From Laburnicola sp. R22_1 (Eukaryota > Ascomycota > Dothideomycetes > Pleosporales > Didymosphaeriaceae): 64,000 bases of DNA. The notes below the pieces were generated by a model. The model was not told the origin of the DNA, did not search any database, and worked only from the letters and a program-made list of their open reading frames with translations. The DNA is taken from contig JACONQ010000012.1 of assembly GCA_014281115.1 (NCBI GenBank), positions 2,604,001-2,668,000 of the forward strand. The letters are read 5' to 3'. Shown here in pieces: positions 22,571 through 34,030 of this stretch. The position numbers and the translations under genes were made by a program. Position 1 is the stretch's first letter; each line of letters opens with the position of its first letter.

Positions 22571-25500
22571 TTAATCTTCTGAAGGGTTAATAAGTTTAAG
22601 TAGAAGTTGGAAATCTTTTGGCTTAAGTGCCTTCAGGTATTCCACGCCCTCCCTAGTGGTGCTGGGGGGGCACACTGGCTGTTTCGGCCAGTAGCGAAAC
22701 TTTCGAACTGATCGTGGGCAGTGTACAATGTGGTCGGGCGCCAGGTCTGCCCCACAGGGGCATTCTGTGACAGCGTCTTTGTGCCTGAACTTCTTATGGT
22801 ACCAGGCGTAGTGTCCGTGGTGGGTGCGCATGGACAACAGCTTAGCAAGCGTCAGTTGTTAGAGGGTGAGCTCCTTTGGCTGTTTCGCAGGGCGGTAAGT
22901 GAGGTCCCACTGCATGTACCATTTAGACAACTTAGGCGAGCGGGCGCGCCACTAGTCCATCTTAGCGCTCCTAGTGTAGGCGCGAACGTCTGACTTAAGG
23001 CCTGAGACCGTAGGCTCAGCTGCCATGCCGTATGGAGGTCGAGGGGACTTTGCTGCGTCGTCGGCTAGCTGGTCCGCCAATTCATTCCCTTCTATTTCGC
23101 AGTGACCTGGGGCCCACCAGACAGCGATGTCCAAGTTCTCCATTGTCTCCTGGCACCTGACGAACGCCCACTGCGAGGAGGGGGATGGGTTGCCTCTTAT
23201 GCACTATATAACAGAAGTGTTGTCAATGCACATGTATATGCGTCTTAGCTGGTAGGCGGGCGTATTGAGCGTGTGGGCGAGTCCTCGCCACGCGCCGACA
23301 GCTTCGGCATTGAAAATGTGGGACCTGGGGTTGAGGGAGCCGTTGCCCTGCAGGGTGAGGGCCTGCCCTTCGTATACGGCGTAGCCGTACGTGACGTGCT
23401 TGACGCCGTCAATCCATTGTTCGGAGCCGTCTGAGAAGACGGTGATAGCGGTTGGCGGGAGGAGAGCCCACCACTCCTTGAAGTGACGGGCGGCGTCCTT
23501 CTTGGCCACTCGGCCTGTGGGGTCGGCGCGGCTCCCGCGGGAGTAGTGGGGGGCGCGGAACTCTGGTCGGGGTACTGGGTCGAAGATCTGTGCGAGTTGC
23601 TGTACCTTCGAGCGGGCTCTCTGTGGGAGGCCTGCGCCTCAGCCTCTTCTGACTGTGGGCAGGAGGGTTCTAGTAGTTAGCGGGTGCTTATTGTTAATTA
23701 TTAGCAGGTGTGCTGCGAAGCGAAGCTTGCATGTCTCAAGTGCCACTGCCGCTGAAGGGAGACCTGCGTCCCTAAAGACGGCGGTGGTGGGTGTGGTCCG
23801 ATAGGCCGGTACGACGGCTCTACATGCCTGCTTGAGGACTTTGTCGAGTGCGTCAATGTGCCAGCCCAGTCGGGTGCTTACCACAGCGCTTCTCGATTGG
23901 CACGTGATTCTGGAGGGCTTTGTCCTGCCTCCGTACCAGGCCTCCGCGCCGTACAGGAGCCGTGGGAGGACGCAGGCGATCACCGCCTTGCGGAGGGACC
24001 CCGGTGGGGGGCCGTGTTTGATCCGAGCCAGGCTGCGGATGTGATGTGCGACCACCCTTGTCTTGGCGGCGCGAGTCGCGACGTGGGCCTTGAAGGTCAG
24101 CTTCCTGTCAAACCACACGCCCAGCCAGCGCAAGGCCCTGTTCTCACTCGTGGGGAGAATGGGGTGTATGGTGAGGTTCTTGTCGACGGTACAGGGAGGA
24201 GCGTAGTCTCCTTTCTGCCGTGTAAGGTGGATCATTTCGAGCTTATCTGGTGAGAAAGCGATCTTGTTGTCCGCGCCGTATCCGTTAATCTTGCGGACGT
24301 CTTTGGCGAGTTGTTCAACATTAAGGTCGAGGCTGTGCGAGGCTCTGTATAGGCAGATGTCATCAGCATATCCAAATCGCAGTGTGGTGTCCTGGAGGAG
24401 GAGTTCCGCCAGGTACAGCATGTAGATAACTGGTGAAAGGGGCGAGCCCTGTGGGGTGCCGCAAGCCACTAGGTGGCGGCTAGATCAGTGTTGGCCATAG
24501 CGAACAAGTATGTGTCGGTTCGTAAGAATGTTGCGCGTAAGCACGAGGACTTTTTGGTGCCAGCCTTGTTCTTTCATTTGGTGTAGCAGTTGGTTGACGA
24601 GGAGGGCGTCGAAGGCCCCAAGCACGTCCATAGTAACCATGGTGACGTGCTGGCCTTTGCTGAAGGCCAGTTCCACTTCGTGGGTGAAGGCGGCAATCAA
24701 GTCCATGGCTGACCTTTTGGCAGAGCCCCCCGTGTTGGGGGCTTAGTACGCCGTGCAGCACAGCTAAGTGGGCTATGCGCCGGGCGACAATCCTTTCGAA
24801 TCCCTTGCCGAGGCAGAGTAGCATGGCGAGGGGTCTCATAGAGCCTGGGACCGTGTCGTCCTTCTTGCCGAGCTTCTTGATGAACACGATCTCCCCGTCC
24901 GTCCAGGCGGCAGGATAGTAATCGAGTTCAAGTAGGTCGCGGTAGATGTCGCAGACGTACTGTCCAATGTAGTTCCAGCATGCTGTAAGCAGCCGGACGG
25001 TTATGCCATCAGCGCCTGGTGAGGTGCTGGAGACCCCAATCACGCAGCGCTCTGTCTCTTCGATAGACAGGTACGTGTCCCAAGGGATGATGTGGTTCTC
25101 TTGTGGGGAGGGCGGTTCCGGCAGGTCGTCCTCCGCCGTGAATCTGCAGAGCAGTGCTTGTCGAAGCATCTTAGCCTTGTCTTTGTCTTCAGTCGCCTCT
25201 ATGCCTCTAAAGACCATTAGCGCCTGGGTTCTAGTGGGTTCTAGCTTATGCCAATTAATAATTTGGAAGAGTTCCTAGTTGTCTTCTGCGTTGTCTATAG
25301 TGTGTCGCTAGTATTCCTTCTTTGCCTTGCGGACTGTCGCTAGGAAAGTGCGCGTCTCCTCGGAAGGGCCCTAGCTGGTGTGGCCGTCTAGCGAGTTTAA
25401 GTGTGCCTGGTAAGCTTGTTTGCAGGCGTCTGTCCACCAGGGCGCTAAATGGCCTGTGCCTCTTTTCTTCCTGCCTGCTGTCTTTAGGGCGTTAGTAAGG

Positions 25501-26348
25501 ACTTCTTCTAAGGCAGCGACGCGCCTGTCAACGTGCTCGCGGGTCTGTGGCCTGTCTGAGCTAGGAGCGCCCTTCATCCTATTAGCGACAGTGTTGACAA
25601 ATAACGGGAGCTTTGTAGTGGGGACCCTATATTGGAACTAGTCAAGCGGCTCCTGTCCTCTGCCGGGTATTGTGGTAACTAGCATGTTGTGGTCTGAGCC
25701 GCAGTTCATGTCCGACCGTACAGCTGTGGTAGCGAAGGGGATGTTACAGAAAGAGAGGTCTATGACGTGTCCCGCCCGGTGGGTGGGGACTCCGGGCTCG
25801 CCAATGTAATCCATGCCGCTGTCTGTGGCCCATTGGGCCAGTTCAGCGCCGCCCTGTGTAGTCGTGACACCAGGTTCGAACATGTCGTGTTTAGCGTTGA
25901 GGTCGCCCCCAGCAAGGCACCTATTAGGCGGGGTGAGGTGGGTAATGTAGTCAAGAACGGGCGTAGTCTGTGGCGCCCAGTAGGCATTAAGTATTGAGAT
26001 TCCGTTAACGTCAATCTACTGCATGTCCCAGTCATGAAGTGGAGTACGTGGTGTAATTTTCAATCGGTTGCCCTTACGGGTAAAGATAAGGACTCGGGGG
26101 CGTTCTGCCTCCCAGGTCTCCCGGCTGTCCCAGCCGTCCACTGGTGGGTGGAGGTTATAGCCGGGGTGGTTTGAAGTGCGTGTGCCTGGCCAGGTAGCCG
26201 GCTCTTGCATGCAAATAATGTCAATGCCCTCTATAAAAGCGATCTCAAGGGCGGCTATGTGTGCTGGGCCGCTTCTGCCAACGTTTGTCCAGTATACTTT
26301 AATGTCAGGGTCCCTACGTAGGGTGAATCTGCGGCGGTTGTTCCTCAT
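22571..26348 (-). pseudogene. LINE B ORF2: endonuclease, reverse transcriptase, RNase H; few stops
   Basis: Minus-strand order: endonuclease (26348-25640; PDIKVYWTNVGRSGPAH at the start, ICMQEPATWPG with the catalytic Glu, a Gly-Gly-Asp-Leu-Asn block), then reverse transcriptase (about 25220-23640). The latter carries IVFIKKLGKKDDTVPGSMRP, CGTPQGSPLSPVIYML and FGYADDICLY with both catalytic Asp. RNase H (23509-22960; VFSDGSEQ, NAEAVGA, CIDNTSVI, EGNELADQLADD) and the terminal CPCGADLAPDHIVHCP knuckle follow, with the stop at 22571. Stops and at least one frameshift (near 24480-24700) still break it. It gives the best view of the ancestral protein and is the reference for reading LINE A. Confidence 0.9.
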
Positions 26349-26759
26349 TAACTTGAGGATTCGTCCATAGTCTGGTCCTCCTGTGAGGAGGACTAGGTGT
26401 GATCTTCTTGTCTCGCGCTTCTAGCAGAGAGCGCGGCGAGGTTTAGGCTGCCGCTAATAGGCGCAGAGGATCGCATAGGCCTGCTCGATAAGCGTGGGGC
26501 CGCTTGTCGTGAGGCGGTGTCGGGGTACGGGGTCGAGCGTCGAGGTCCTCTTGGGGGACGATGGCTTAGGGCCATCGGTTCCTGCTCTGGCTGATCTGGT
26601 AGTGTCAGCACGGGTTCAGTTTGAGTGTCTGTCTGGACGTTAGCCCTGGCGGGGGCGGCGTCATTGCTGTTAAGAGGGGCTTCTTCTCTAGTGTCGTCTT
26701 CTCCACTAGGGGAGGTGTCTTGGCCCTAGGCAGTAAGCTCAGATTGAGGCTGTAGGTTA

Positions 26760-28147
26760 TGTAGCTAGTCAAAGGCCTTCTGTCCAGCGCGTCTCAGTGT
26801 CGCTAGTTCGCGGCAAGTCGGTCGGATAATGCGATTGTTCACCCGCCTGGGTTTCACTAAGCAGGTAGGGTCGTCTGCGGCGTGTAGGCCGCGGCAGTTG
26901 GGGCATTGTTGCTTGTGAGCGCAGTTGTCTCCTATTGGGCCTTCGTGCTCGCTAGGTTTCTTTCCGCAGTTGCGGCAGCGGGGTGCGCGTGTGCATCGTG
27001 CCGCGTTGCAGTAGCCCTGGCAGCTAGGGTTATGGCGTTCTATAGCCCGCTTCTTGATTATCTTGCGGGATAGGTCGCTGGCACTAAAGAGGCGGAAAGC
27101 CGCTGCAGGCTTTTCAAAGGACACTATCCAGGTGGTGTGTCCAAATTAATTAGGGCCATGTTGGGAGGGGCGGCAGTTAGTAGGGTGTTGTTTTGTCTGC
27201 GTGTAAGCCTCTTCCGCTACCATCTGGAGGGAGTAGGGCACGTCTTCCCCTAGCAGCGAGCGGTAGCTGCTAGGTACTCCAGGTACGGCGTAGTTAACCC
27301 ATCGCATGGGCAACTCAGCGCTGTCAGCTTCAATGGATCTCATCATTGATTCCTTCTTTTCCTGTTCCATGAGTTGCTGTCGTATGTTGTTGGAGGCTGG
27401 GGTGATGGCCCACCCCGTGCGGGTCCTTGTGGCCGTAGGGATAGCGCTGAGGTCGAGCCCTGTAGCGGCGCAGATAGCCGTTCGTACAGCGAAGGCAGAG
27501 GTTTGACCTAGCCGGTTGGCCGGGTTTGCGACTGTGAGCAAGATCTGTGGGTCTGCTGCCTGTCTAGGTGTAGTTTGCCGCTTGGCCGCGGTTGTGGATT
27601 TCCTGCTGCTAGCTGTGGTCGTGTATCCGCTGTCTCCGTGGGAGGCGGATGCCACACTTGCCCATGTCCTCTAAGGCTGGGCGGCAAGATCGCTGTCGCT
27701 GTCTGTGGTGTAGGCGGTGGTTGTCGAGTCGTAGCCGGTCCTAACTACATTAGGACGAAGGCTTGGCGTGGCTGAATTTTTTAGTGTCTGTATAAGGCGG
27801 TTGCGGAGGGTAGAGGCAGCCGCCAGCTCCTCTAGGCGCTTAAGATTAGCGATGCAGTGGTCGATAGCTTCAGCCATAGCTATTGCAACTTTCTCCTAGG
27901 TCTCTGCCGCCTTGCGCGCAGCCGTAAGGTGGGAGTTAAGGGCGTTGGCTGCTGTATCTATAGCAGCTTCTGGGCGGATAGGCACGCCTCCACCAAAGGA
28001 AAGGCGTCTAGGAGGGCGGACATCAGTCTGTTGGCGCTTCCTGGAGGGGTGCTGGATGTTAGTCTGCCGCGCAGACTCAGGGTCTGGGGGGCGAGTCACT
28101 GTAGAGGCCCCTGGAGGGGGCCTCTGAGGCGTCTCCATCGCTATCAT
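26760..28147 (-). pseudogene. LINE B ORF1 (Gag-like), broken
   Basis: Start ATG at 28147-28145. The protein parallels LINE A ORF1: Pro/Arg-rich head, a TAG after KAAET (the same codon as in LINE A), the MAEAIDHCIANLKRLEEL helix, and another TAG after SDLAAQP where LINE A keeps CAG. The core and Cys knuckles (CRNCGKKPSEHEG.., CPNCRGLHAADDPTC) follow at about 27020-26860. Each copy has private stops and they share one. Confidence 0.82.
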
Positions 28148-28152
28148 CAACC

Positions 28153-28170
28153 CACCGCACGCGTGCGGTG
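28153..28170. repeat. 18-bp palindrome in LINE B, as in LINE A
   Basis: CACCGCACGCGTGCGGTG, identical to 3774-3791. Confidence 0.8.
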
Positions 28171-28274
28171 CCTGGGGATGGCTAGGAGTCGGATTTCAGA
28201 TGAAACTGAGATAAACGAGATAAAGATTTAGCAATTTTACCACTTTCTCAAAATTCCAAAAGTTGGTGAAGGTC

Positions 28275-28288
28275 CGGATGAGCCTGAG
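28275..28288 (-). repeat. Target-site duplication at the 5' end of LINE B
   Basis: Exact copy of 22039-22052. Confidence 0.9.
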
Positions 28289-28463
28289 AAAGTCTCGTGT
28301 CGATAAAATTATAAATGGGGGGTGTATCTGGATTAACTTTGACACCTTCCTGTAGGCTGTCGTCATAAGCGATAAAATCAAGGCAAGTCCTTCCTAGATC
28401 GCTTAGAATAATCTTAAGTTAACGAGCGGGAAAAGGTGGGCCACTAATCTATGCAAGCTATTA
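28289..28463 (-). repeat. Array-2 flank shared with array 1, protein-like
   Basis: Inverted copy of 12172-12365. On the minus strand, with LINE B and one duplication removed, an open frame runs LSDLGRTCLDFIAYDDSLQE .. NPDTPPIYNFIDTRLSQAH and straight into the hydroxylase frame without a stop. This copy lacks the two stops seen in array 1's flank. Confidence 0.7.
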
Positions 28464-30577
28464 ACTTGGCGGTGTTAGCAAGTCTCTTCCTGCGGCATAT
28501 GCATAGGCCGGATTCTGTAGGCCGAATGGGGCGTACGATTATAGTAGAGGCCGAGATAACGGCGGCAACGTCTGCAAGCATCGCATGTCTTGATAGGTTG
28601 GCTAAGTTAGGGGAAGGCGGGAAGAGCCACGCCATATACATACATAATCTCAACTTGGTGGTGTTAGTAAGTCTCTTTCTGCGGCATATGCATAGGCCGA
28701 ATGCTGTAGGCCGAATGGGGCGTACAATTATAGTAGAGGCTGAGATAACGGCGGCAACGTCTGCAAGTATCGCATGTCTTGATAGGTTGGCTAAGTTAGG
28801 GGAAGGCGGGAAGAGCTACGCTATATATATACATAATCTTAACTTGGCGGTGTTAGCAAGTCTCTTTCTGCGGCATATGCATAGGCTGGATTCTGTAGGC
28901 CGAATGGGGCGTACGATTACAGTAGAGGCCGAGATAACGGCGGCAACGTCTGCAAGCATCGCATGTCTTGATAGGTTGGCTAAGTTAGGGGAAGGTAGGA
29001 AGAGCTACGCCATATACATACATAATCTTAACTTGGCGGTGTTAGCAAGTCTCTTTCTGCGGCATATGCATAGGCCGGATTCTGTAGGCTGAATGGGGCG
29101 TACGATTATAGTAGAGGCCGAGATAACGGCGGCAACGTCTGCAAGCATCGCATGTCTTGATAGGTTGGCTAAGTTAGGGGAAGGCGGGAAGAGCCACGCC
29201 ACATACATACATAATCTTAACTTAGCGGTGTTAGCAAGTCTCTTCCTGCGGCATATGTATAGGCTGGATGCTGTAGGCCGAATGGGGCGTACGATTACAG
29301 TAGAGGCTGAGATAACAGCGGCAACGTCTGCAAGTATTGCATGTCTTAATAGGTTGGCTAAGTTAGGGGAAGGCGGGAAGAGCCACGCCATATATATACA
29401 TAATCTCAACTTGGCGGTGTTAGCAAGTCTCTTTCTGCGGCATATGCATAGGCCAGATGCTGTAGGCCGAATGGGGCGTACGATTATAGTAGAGGCCGAG
29501 ATAACGGCGGTAATATCTGCAAGCATCGCATGTCTTGATAGGTTGGCTAAGTTAGGGGAAGGTGGGAAGAGCCACGCCACATACATATATAATCTCAACT
29601 TAGCGGTGTTAGTAAGTCTCTTCCTACGGCATATGCATAGGCTGGATGCTGTAGGCCGAATAGGGCGTACGATTATAGTAGAGGCCAAGATAACGGTGGC
29701 AACGTCTACAAGCATCGCATGTCTTGATAGGTTGGCTAAGTTAGGGGAAGGCAGGAAGAGCCACGCCACATATATACATAATCTCAACTTGGCGGTGTTA
29801 GCAAGTCTCTTCCTGCGGCATATGCATAGGCTAGATACTGTAGGCCAAATAGGGCGTACAATTATAGTAGAGGCTAAGATAATGGCAGCAACGTCTGCAA
29901 GCATCGCATGTCTTAATAGGTTGGCTAAGTTAGGGGAAAGCGGAAAGAGCCACGCCACATATATACATAATCTCAACTTAGCGGTGTTAGCAAGTCTCTT
30001 CCTGCGGCATATGCATAGGCCAGATGCTGTAGGCCGAATGGGGCGTACGATTATAGTAGAGGCCAAGATAACGGCGGCAACGTCTGCAAGCATCGCATGT
30101 CTTGATAGGTTGGCTAAGTTAGGGGAAGGTGGGAAGAGTCACGCCACATACATACATAATCTCAACTTGGCGGTGTTAGCAAGTCTCTTCCTGCGGCATA
30201 TGCATAGGCTGGATGCTATAGGCCGAATAGGGCGTATGATTATAGTAGAGGCCGAGATAATAGCGGCAACGTCTGTAAGCATCGCATGTCTTAATAGGTT
30301 GGCTAAGTTAGGGGAAGGTGGGAAGAGCCACGCCACATATATATATAATCTCAACTTAGTGGTGTTAGCAAGTCTCTTCCTGCGGCATATGCATAGGCTG
30401 GATGCTGTAGGCCGAATGGGGCGTACAATTATAGTAGAGGCTGAGATAACGGCGGCAACGTCTGCAAGCATCGCATGTCTTAATAGGTTGGCTAAGTTAG
30501 GGGAAGGTAGGAAGAGCCACGCCACATATATACATAATCTTAACTTGGCGGTGTTAGCAAGTCTCTTTCTGCGGCGA
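28464..30577 (+). repeat. 189-bp satellite, array 2 (about 11 units)
   Basis: Same 189-bp unit as array 1 in the opposite orientation; the GCTAAGTTAGGGG block recurs every 189 bp (for example 28601 and 28790). The plus frame is open for 213 codons, then has one TGA (29090-29092, from CGA), then 495 codons. The minus strand is also open for 362 codons. Variation is transitional and not codon-biased. It stops inside a unit at 30577 (CTGCGGCGATAG..). A structural or satellite role is more likely than a protein. Confidence 0.9.
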
Positions 30578-30872
30578 TAGATTGTGTTGTATGACATGTA
30601 CATGATTGGGGCGAGGCGTACGAATACGGGTATATCGAGAGAAACCGGCTAGAGCCAGTTACCTCGCTACTTCCATGCATGTTTATAGCCGGAGAGGAAT
30701 TCCGATACCTGATTACCTATCCATATATGCTGATTAAGTATAAAACTATTCTTTAGTGAGCGCCATTGCAAGACTGTACACCAGCTTTGCTCATTTCAAC
30801 TACCTGAAAATCCCAATCACTCCTACTGCTCACACGGCCATTCTACGAATTTGTTATTACAGTCTTCCTAAA
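30578..30872. other. Region upstream of the ammonia-lyase gene
   Basis: No ORF recognised. A TATAAA-like TATAAAAC lies at about 30738-30745, some 130 bp before the presumed start. Confidence 0.35.
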
Positions 30873-33094
30873 ATGCAAGGCAGTGTTACGAGAGAGGCAT
30901 CCTTAAGTCAGCATGCGGATCTAGCGTATGGCTTATGGAATAAGCTCCAAGATCTTTCGCAAAAGAAACATTTTGAGATCAACGGTGAGACCTTGGACAT
31001 TCTAAGCGTCGTCGCTGTTTTACGGTGCGAAGTCTTCTATCCTCAATTGATAGATATCTATGATAACTGATAGAGCTTAGGAACCAGTGCCAACCTAACC
31101 TGTAAGGAAGCTCTGCATTTCTCGATCGCATCTAAAAAAGTGTCGACACGCTTGACGAGTATCTTTCCAAAGGCTATTACGCATATGGTATGTTAACCTC
31201 CTAAGCCGTCCCCCAAACACTCTAAAACTTCGTAGGAGTCAACACAGGATATGGGGGGAGTGCAAACACCCGCACCAAGGACGTTTTTGCGCTTCAGAGA
31301 TCTTTACTACAACATATCCAAAGCGGCGTACTGGTTCACTCGACGAAAGACAAAGAAGATCCTCTGAATGACGATGTTGTGAGCCATTCGATGCCGGCAT
31401 CATGGGTCAGAGGTATCATGCTCGTAAGATGTAACTGCATCGTGCGAGGCCACTCTGCCGTCTCTCTGCGCGTGGTCGAGGCCATCATGAAACTACTTCG
31501 CAAGGACTGCACACCCATCATTCCCCTCCGCGGAACGGTCTCCGCATCTGGCGACCTCCTTCCTCTATCATATATCGGTGGTGCCGTGGAAGGCAGTCCG
31601 GACATATTTGTCCGCATCGGCGACGGAAGCAAACACAAGATCGTTACTGCAACGGCAGCGCTCACGGAAGTGGGTGAAACACCAATCACTCTCCGACCAA
31701 AAGAGGCTCTTTGCATGATCAATGGCACTTCGGCTTCTACCGCACTTTCAAGCCTAGTCATGTACGAAACCCATCAACTGGCTGTCTTGTCTCAGCTACT
31801 CACCGCCATCTCGGTTGAGGCTCTTCAAGGAAACGCTGAGAGCTTTCATCCGTTCATCGCCGAAGTTCGGCCACACGAGGGTCAAGTCGAGGTTGCAGGC
31901 AATATACGCCGCTTCCTGACAGGTACCAAACTTGCCAAAGGTATCGACATCGAAAACAGAGACCGGAAGCGGTCTGGATTGTACCAGGACCGGTATCCAC
32001 TACGCAGCGCTACGCAATGGATCGGACCCCAGCTTGAAGACCTCAAACTCGCACACAAGCAAGTGACAACAGAGCTAAACTCAACCAATGATAACCCTCT
32101 TGTCGATATCGAGAAGAGGGACGTGTATTGTGGCGCAAACTTCCAAGCAGTTCCGATCACTTCAGCAATGGAAAAGACACGTCTTGCGCTACAGATGCTC
32201 GGCAAGTTGATCTTTTGTCAATGCACGGAACTCATCAACCCCGATTTCAACAATGGACTTCCGGCAAATCTAGCAGCAGACGATCCAAGTCTTTCTTTCA
32301 CGATGAAAGGGGTTGATACCAATGTTGCAGCGTACATGTCGGAGCTTGCATTCTTGGCAAATCCAGTGAGCACTCACGTGCAGTCCGCCGAACAGCACAA
32401 CCAGTCTGTGAACTCCCTAGCCTTCATCTCATCAAGGTACACAATGCAGGCAGTGGATTTAGTATCTCTCCTGGCGGCATCATCGATTTATGTAGGCTGT
32501 CAAGCCCTCGACCTGCGGGTCATGCATTTGGGCTTCCTTGACAATCTCATGCCAGCTATTGAGTCTGTCACCCAAGAGGTGTTTGGTGACTTGTTCACAA
32601 CGCAGACGTTGAAAGATCTGCACACTGCACTAGTTGAACGTGTACCTGAGGCTTGGTCCACTAGCACGCACCTGGACGCCAACGAGCGATACGAACATCT
32701 GGTTGACTCCGCGCTACCAATCTTGGTCAACACTTTGACGTCCACAACCTCGACTCAGGACCCATCGTTCCACAGTACGCATATCCAAGCTTGGAAAAAG
32801 AAGATGCTTGCCTCAGTCAGCGCAGTCTACAGCGAGCACCGTGATAGGTTCTTTGCGAGCCAAAACACTGCCGAGTATCTTGGTGAGGCATCTAAGAAGA
32901 TGTATACTTTCGTCCGCAGGGGGCTCGGCGTGCCATTCCACCAAGGGCTCATAGAACACCCAAGTGGGAAGGACGGAGCGGACAATTTCATCAACGGAAG
33001 ACCAAAGCGTACCATTGGCTCTTGGATCTCTGTCATCTACGAAAGCTTGCGTAGCGGTAAAATGCATGACACAATCATGAGCTGTGTTGGATAA
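30873..33094 (+). pseudogene. Phenylalanine/histidine ammonia-lyase family enzyme, N-terminal exon region doubtful
   Basis: The start is probably ATG 30873. Conserved parts: INGETLDILSVVAV (exon 1), YGVNTGYGGSANTRT with the catalytic Tyr across a 48-bp intron (31188-31235), and SASGDLLPLSYIGGA with the Ala-Ser-Gly that forms the MIO cofactor. STNDNPLVD, FNNGLPANL and QSAEQHNQSVNSLA follow, with the stop at 33092-33094. The enzyme eliminates ammonia from Phe (or His/Tyr) to give cinnamate-type acids; size and motifs favour a fungal PAL. Trouble lies at 31025-31140. The frame leading into SVDTLDEYLSKG contains TAA (31133-31135) where Gln is expected. A 116-bp intron (GTGCGA..AAAAAG) would skip it in frame but also deletes family sequence. 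Either the gene is broken by one C-to-T or it uses an odd intron. The remaining 571-codon block is undamaged. Confidence 0.8.
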
Positions 33095-33607
33095 GGTCGG
33101 GTGTACGGTTCTCGATGGAAGCAGTGAGTACGCATGGGTATACTACATCAATATGCTCCTTCAGATATCTTCCGCTAGCAAGACACTCTCTTTCACCTTG
33201 CTTTTGAAGTCCTATTGAAATAGCAAACGTGGCAACTATGAGTCGCTCAAGTAGACTTGTTTGGTATTGACTACCTCTTGCGTCGCTGCATCAACACAAT
33301 TAATTCCTCGATCTGAAATTACACGGATCCGTGCGCGCTGCAGGAGCAGCTTGTCCATCTTCTCTTCTCTCCTCTTCAGTGGTCCTTATTATTGTATGTG
33401 TCTACTTTGAACCCCCATCCTCACTTCATTCTCACGGTATTGCTCTGTCGAGTCTTACCCCTACTCCACCGTCCAATACACAGCACCTTCTAGCGACACG
33501 CGTCTGAGAACTAGTCATCTGCGTTAATGTGACCTTGAAGGCCGGCGTTGGCGTAGCCGAACAACGCCGTGGATGACGTGGGAAGGAGTGCGCATCGGTG
33601 CGAGACA
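33095..33607. other. Intergenic, no gene recognised
   Basis: Downstream of the ammonia-lyase. It contains pyrimidine-rich sequence (about 33355-33480) but no convincing ORF. Confidence 0.4.
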
Positions 33608-33667
33608 GTGACAGTGCTGCTAGACAACGGCGCCAACATCGACGCGCAGAATGGAGGGTACGGCAAC
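33608..33667 (+). pseudogene. Ankyrin-repeat scrap
   Basis: Twenty codons read TVLLDNGANIDAQNGGYGN, the typical core of a fungal ankyrin repeat of NACHT/ankyrin proteins (usually followed by ALQAAS). The match stops at once, where the 5' region of the hAT-type gene begins, so this is probably host sequence into which that element went. Too short for more. Confidence 0.55.
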
Positions 33668-33872
33668 TGTAGCCACGTGACTGACGTCACATGTGCTGTG
33701 TATGGTAGGCACCACCCAGGTGCACGGACTATAGAGTCAACAGACTCTCGCCCACTCTCTTTCCTTCTCTCCAGACTCCTCACTCCACACACTTCTGCAG
33801 ATAGCAATATACACGTTATTTGTCATGCCTCCCAAGTCACAGCAACGCACTCCAGGCAGTGTGTCCAACAAT

Positions 33873-34030
33873 TAAGTTACTTAACTTGCTTGCTTGACGT
33901 TGCTTGATCAAGTAACAAGCAAGTAAAGTAAAAGCTCACTCAAGCAAGCACGAGTAAGGATTTTCACATTACTTGAAGTAACTTCAAGTTGCTTGACGGA
34001 ATTGCCGTATTAGATTGCGCTAGCTAAGCG
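33873..34030. repeat. CTTGCTT/AAGCAAG-rich block inside hAT1
   Basis: Dense short direct and inverted CTTGCTTG/CAAGTAAC motifs. The same motif style forms the subterminal regions of hAT2 (38294-38450 and, mutated, 41330-41479). It could be the intron or an inserted small non-autonomous hAT relative; boundaries are unclear. Confidence 0.5.

Larger units (their letters stand above)
22053..28274 (-). mobile_element. LINE B: full-length Tad-like non-LTR retrotransposon, better preserved sister of LINE A
   Basis: Bounded by exact 14-bp duplications. It begins (minus strand) GACCTTCACCAACTTTTGG and ends in a TAC-repeat tail, as LINE A does. ORF1 and ORF2 have the same order. The polymerase box YADD (24359-24370) and the RNase H CIDN motif are intact here, but several stop codons interrupt both ORFs. 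The insertion point lies between a satellite flank and the start of the hydroxylase gene, with the LINE read in the same direction as that gene, so its 3' end feeds into it. Confidence 0.93.

Noticed and set aside
28464..30577. A 495-codon ORF (plus) and a 362-codon ORF (minus) in the satellite
   Set aside because: Both strands are open for the same arithmetical reason. The differences between units are transitions at all codon positions, with no start or end domain.
3670..30577. LINE A/array 1 and LINE B/array 2 as one large inverted duplication
   Set aside because: Each LINE has its own different target-site duplication, the order of LINE and array is not mirrored, and the DNA around LINE A does not recur near LINE B.
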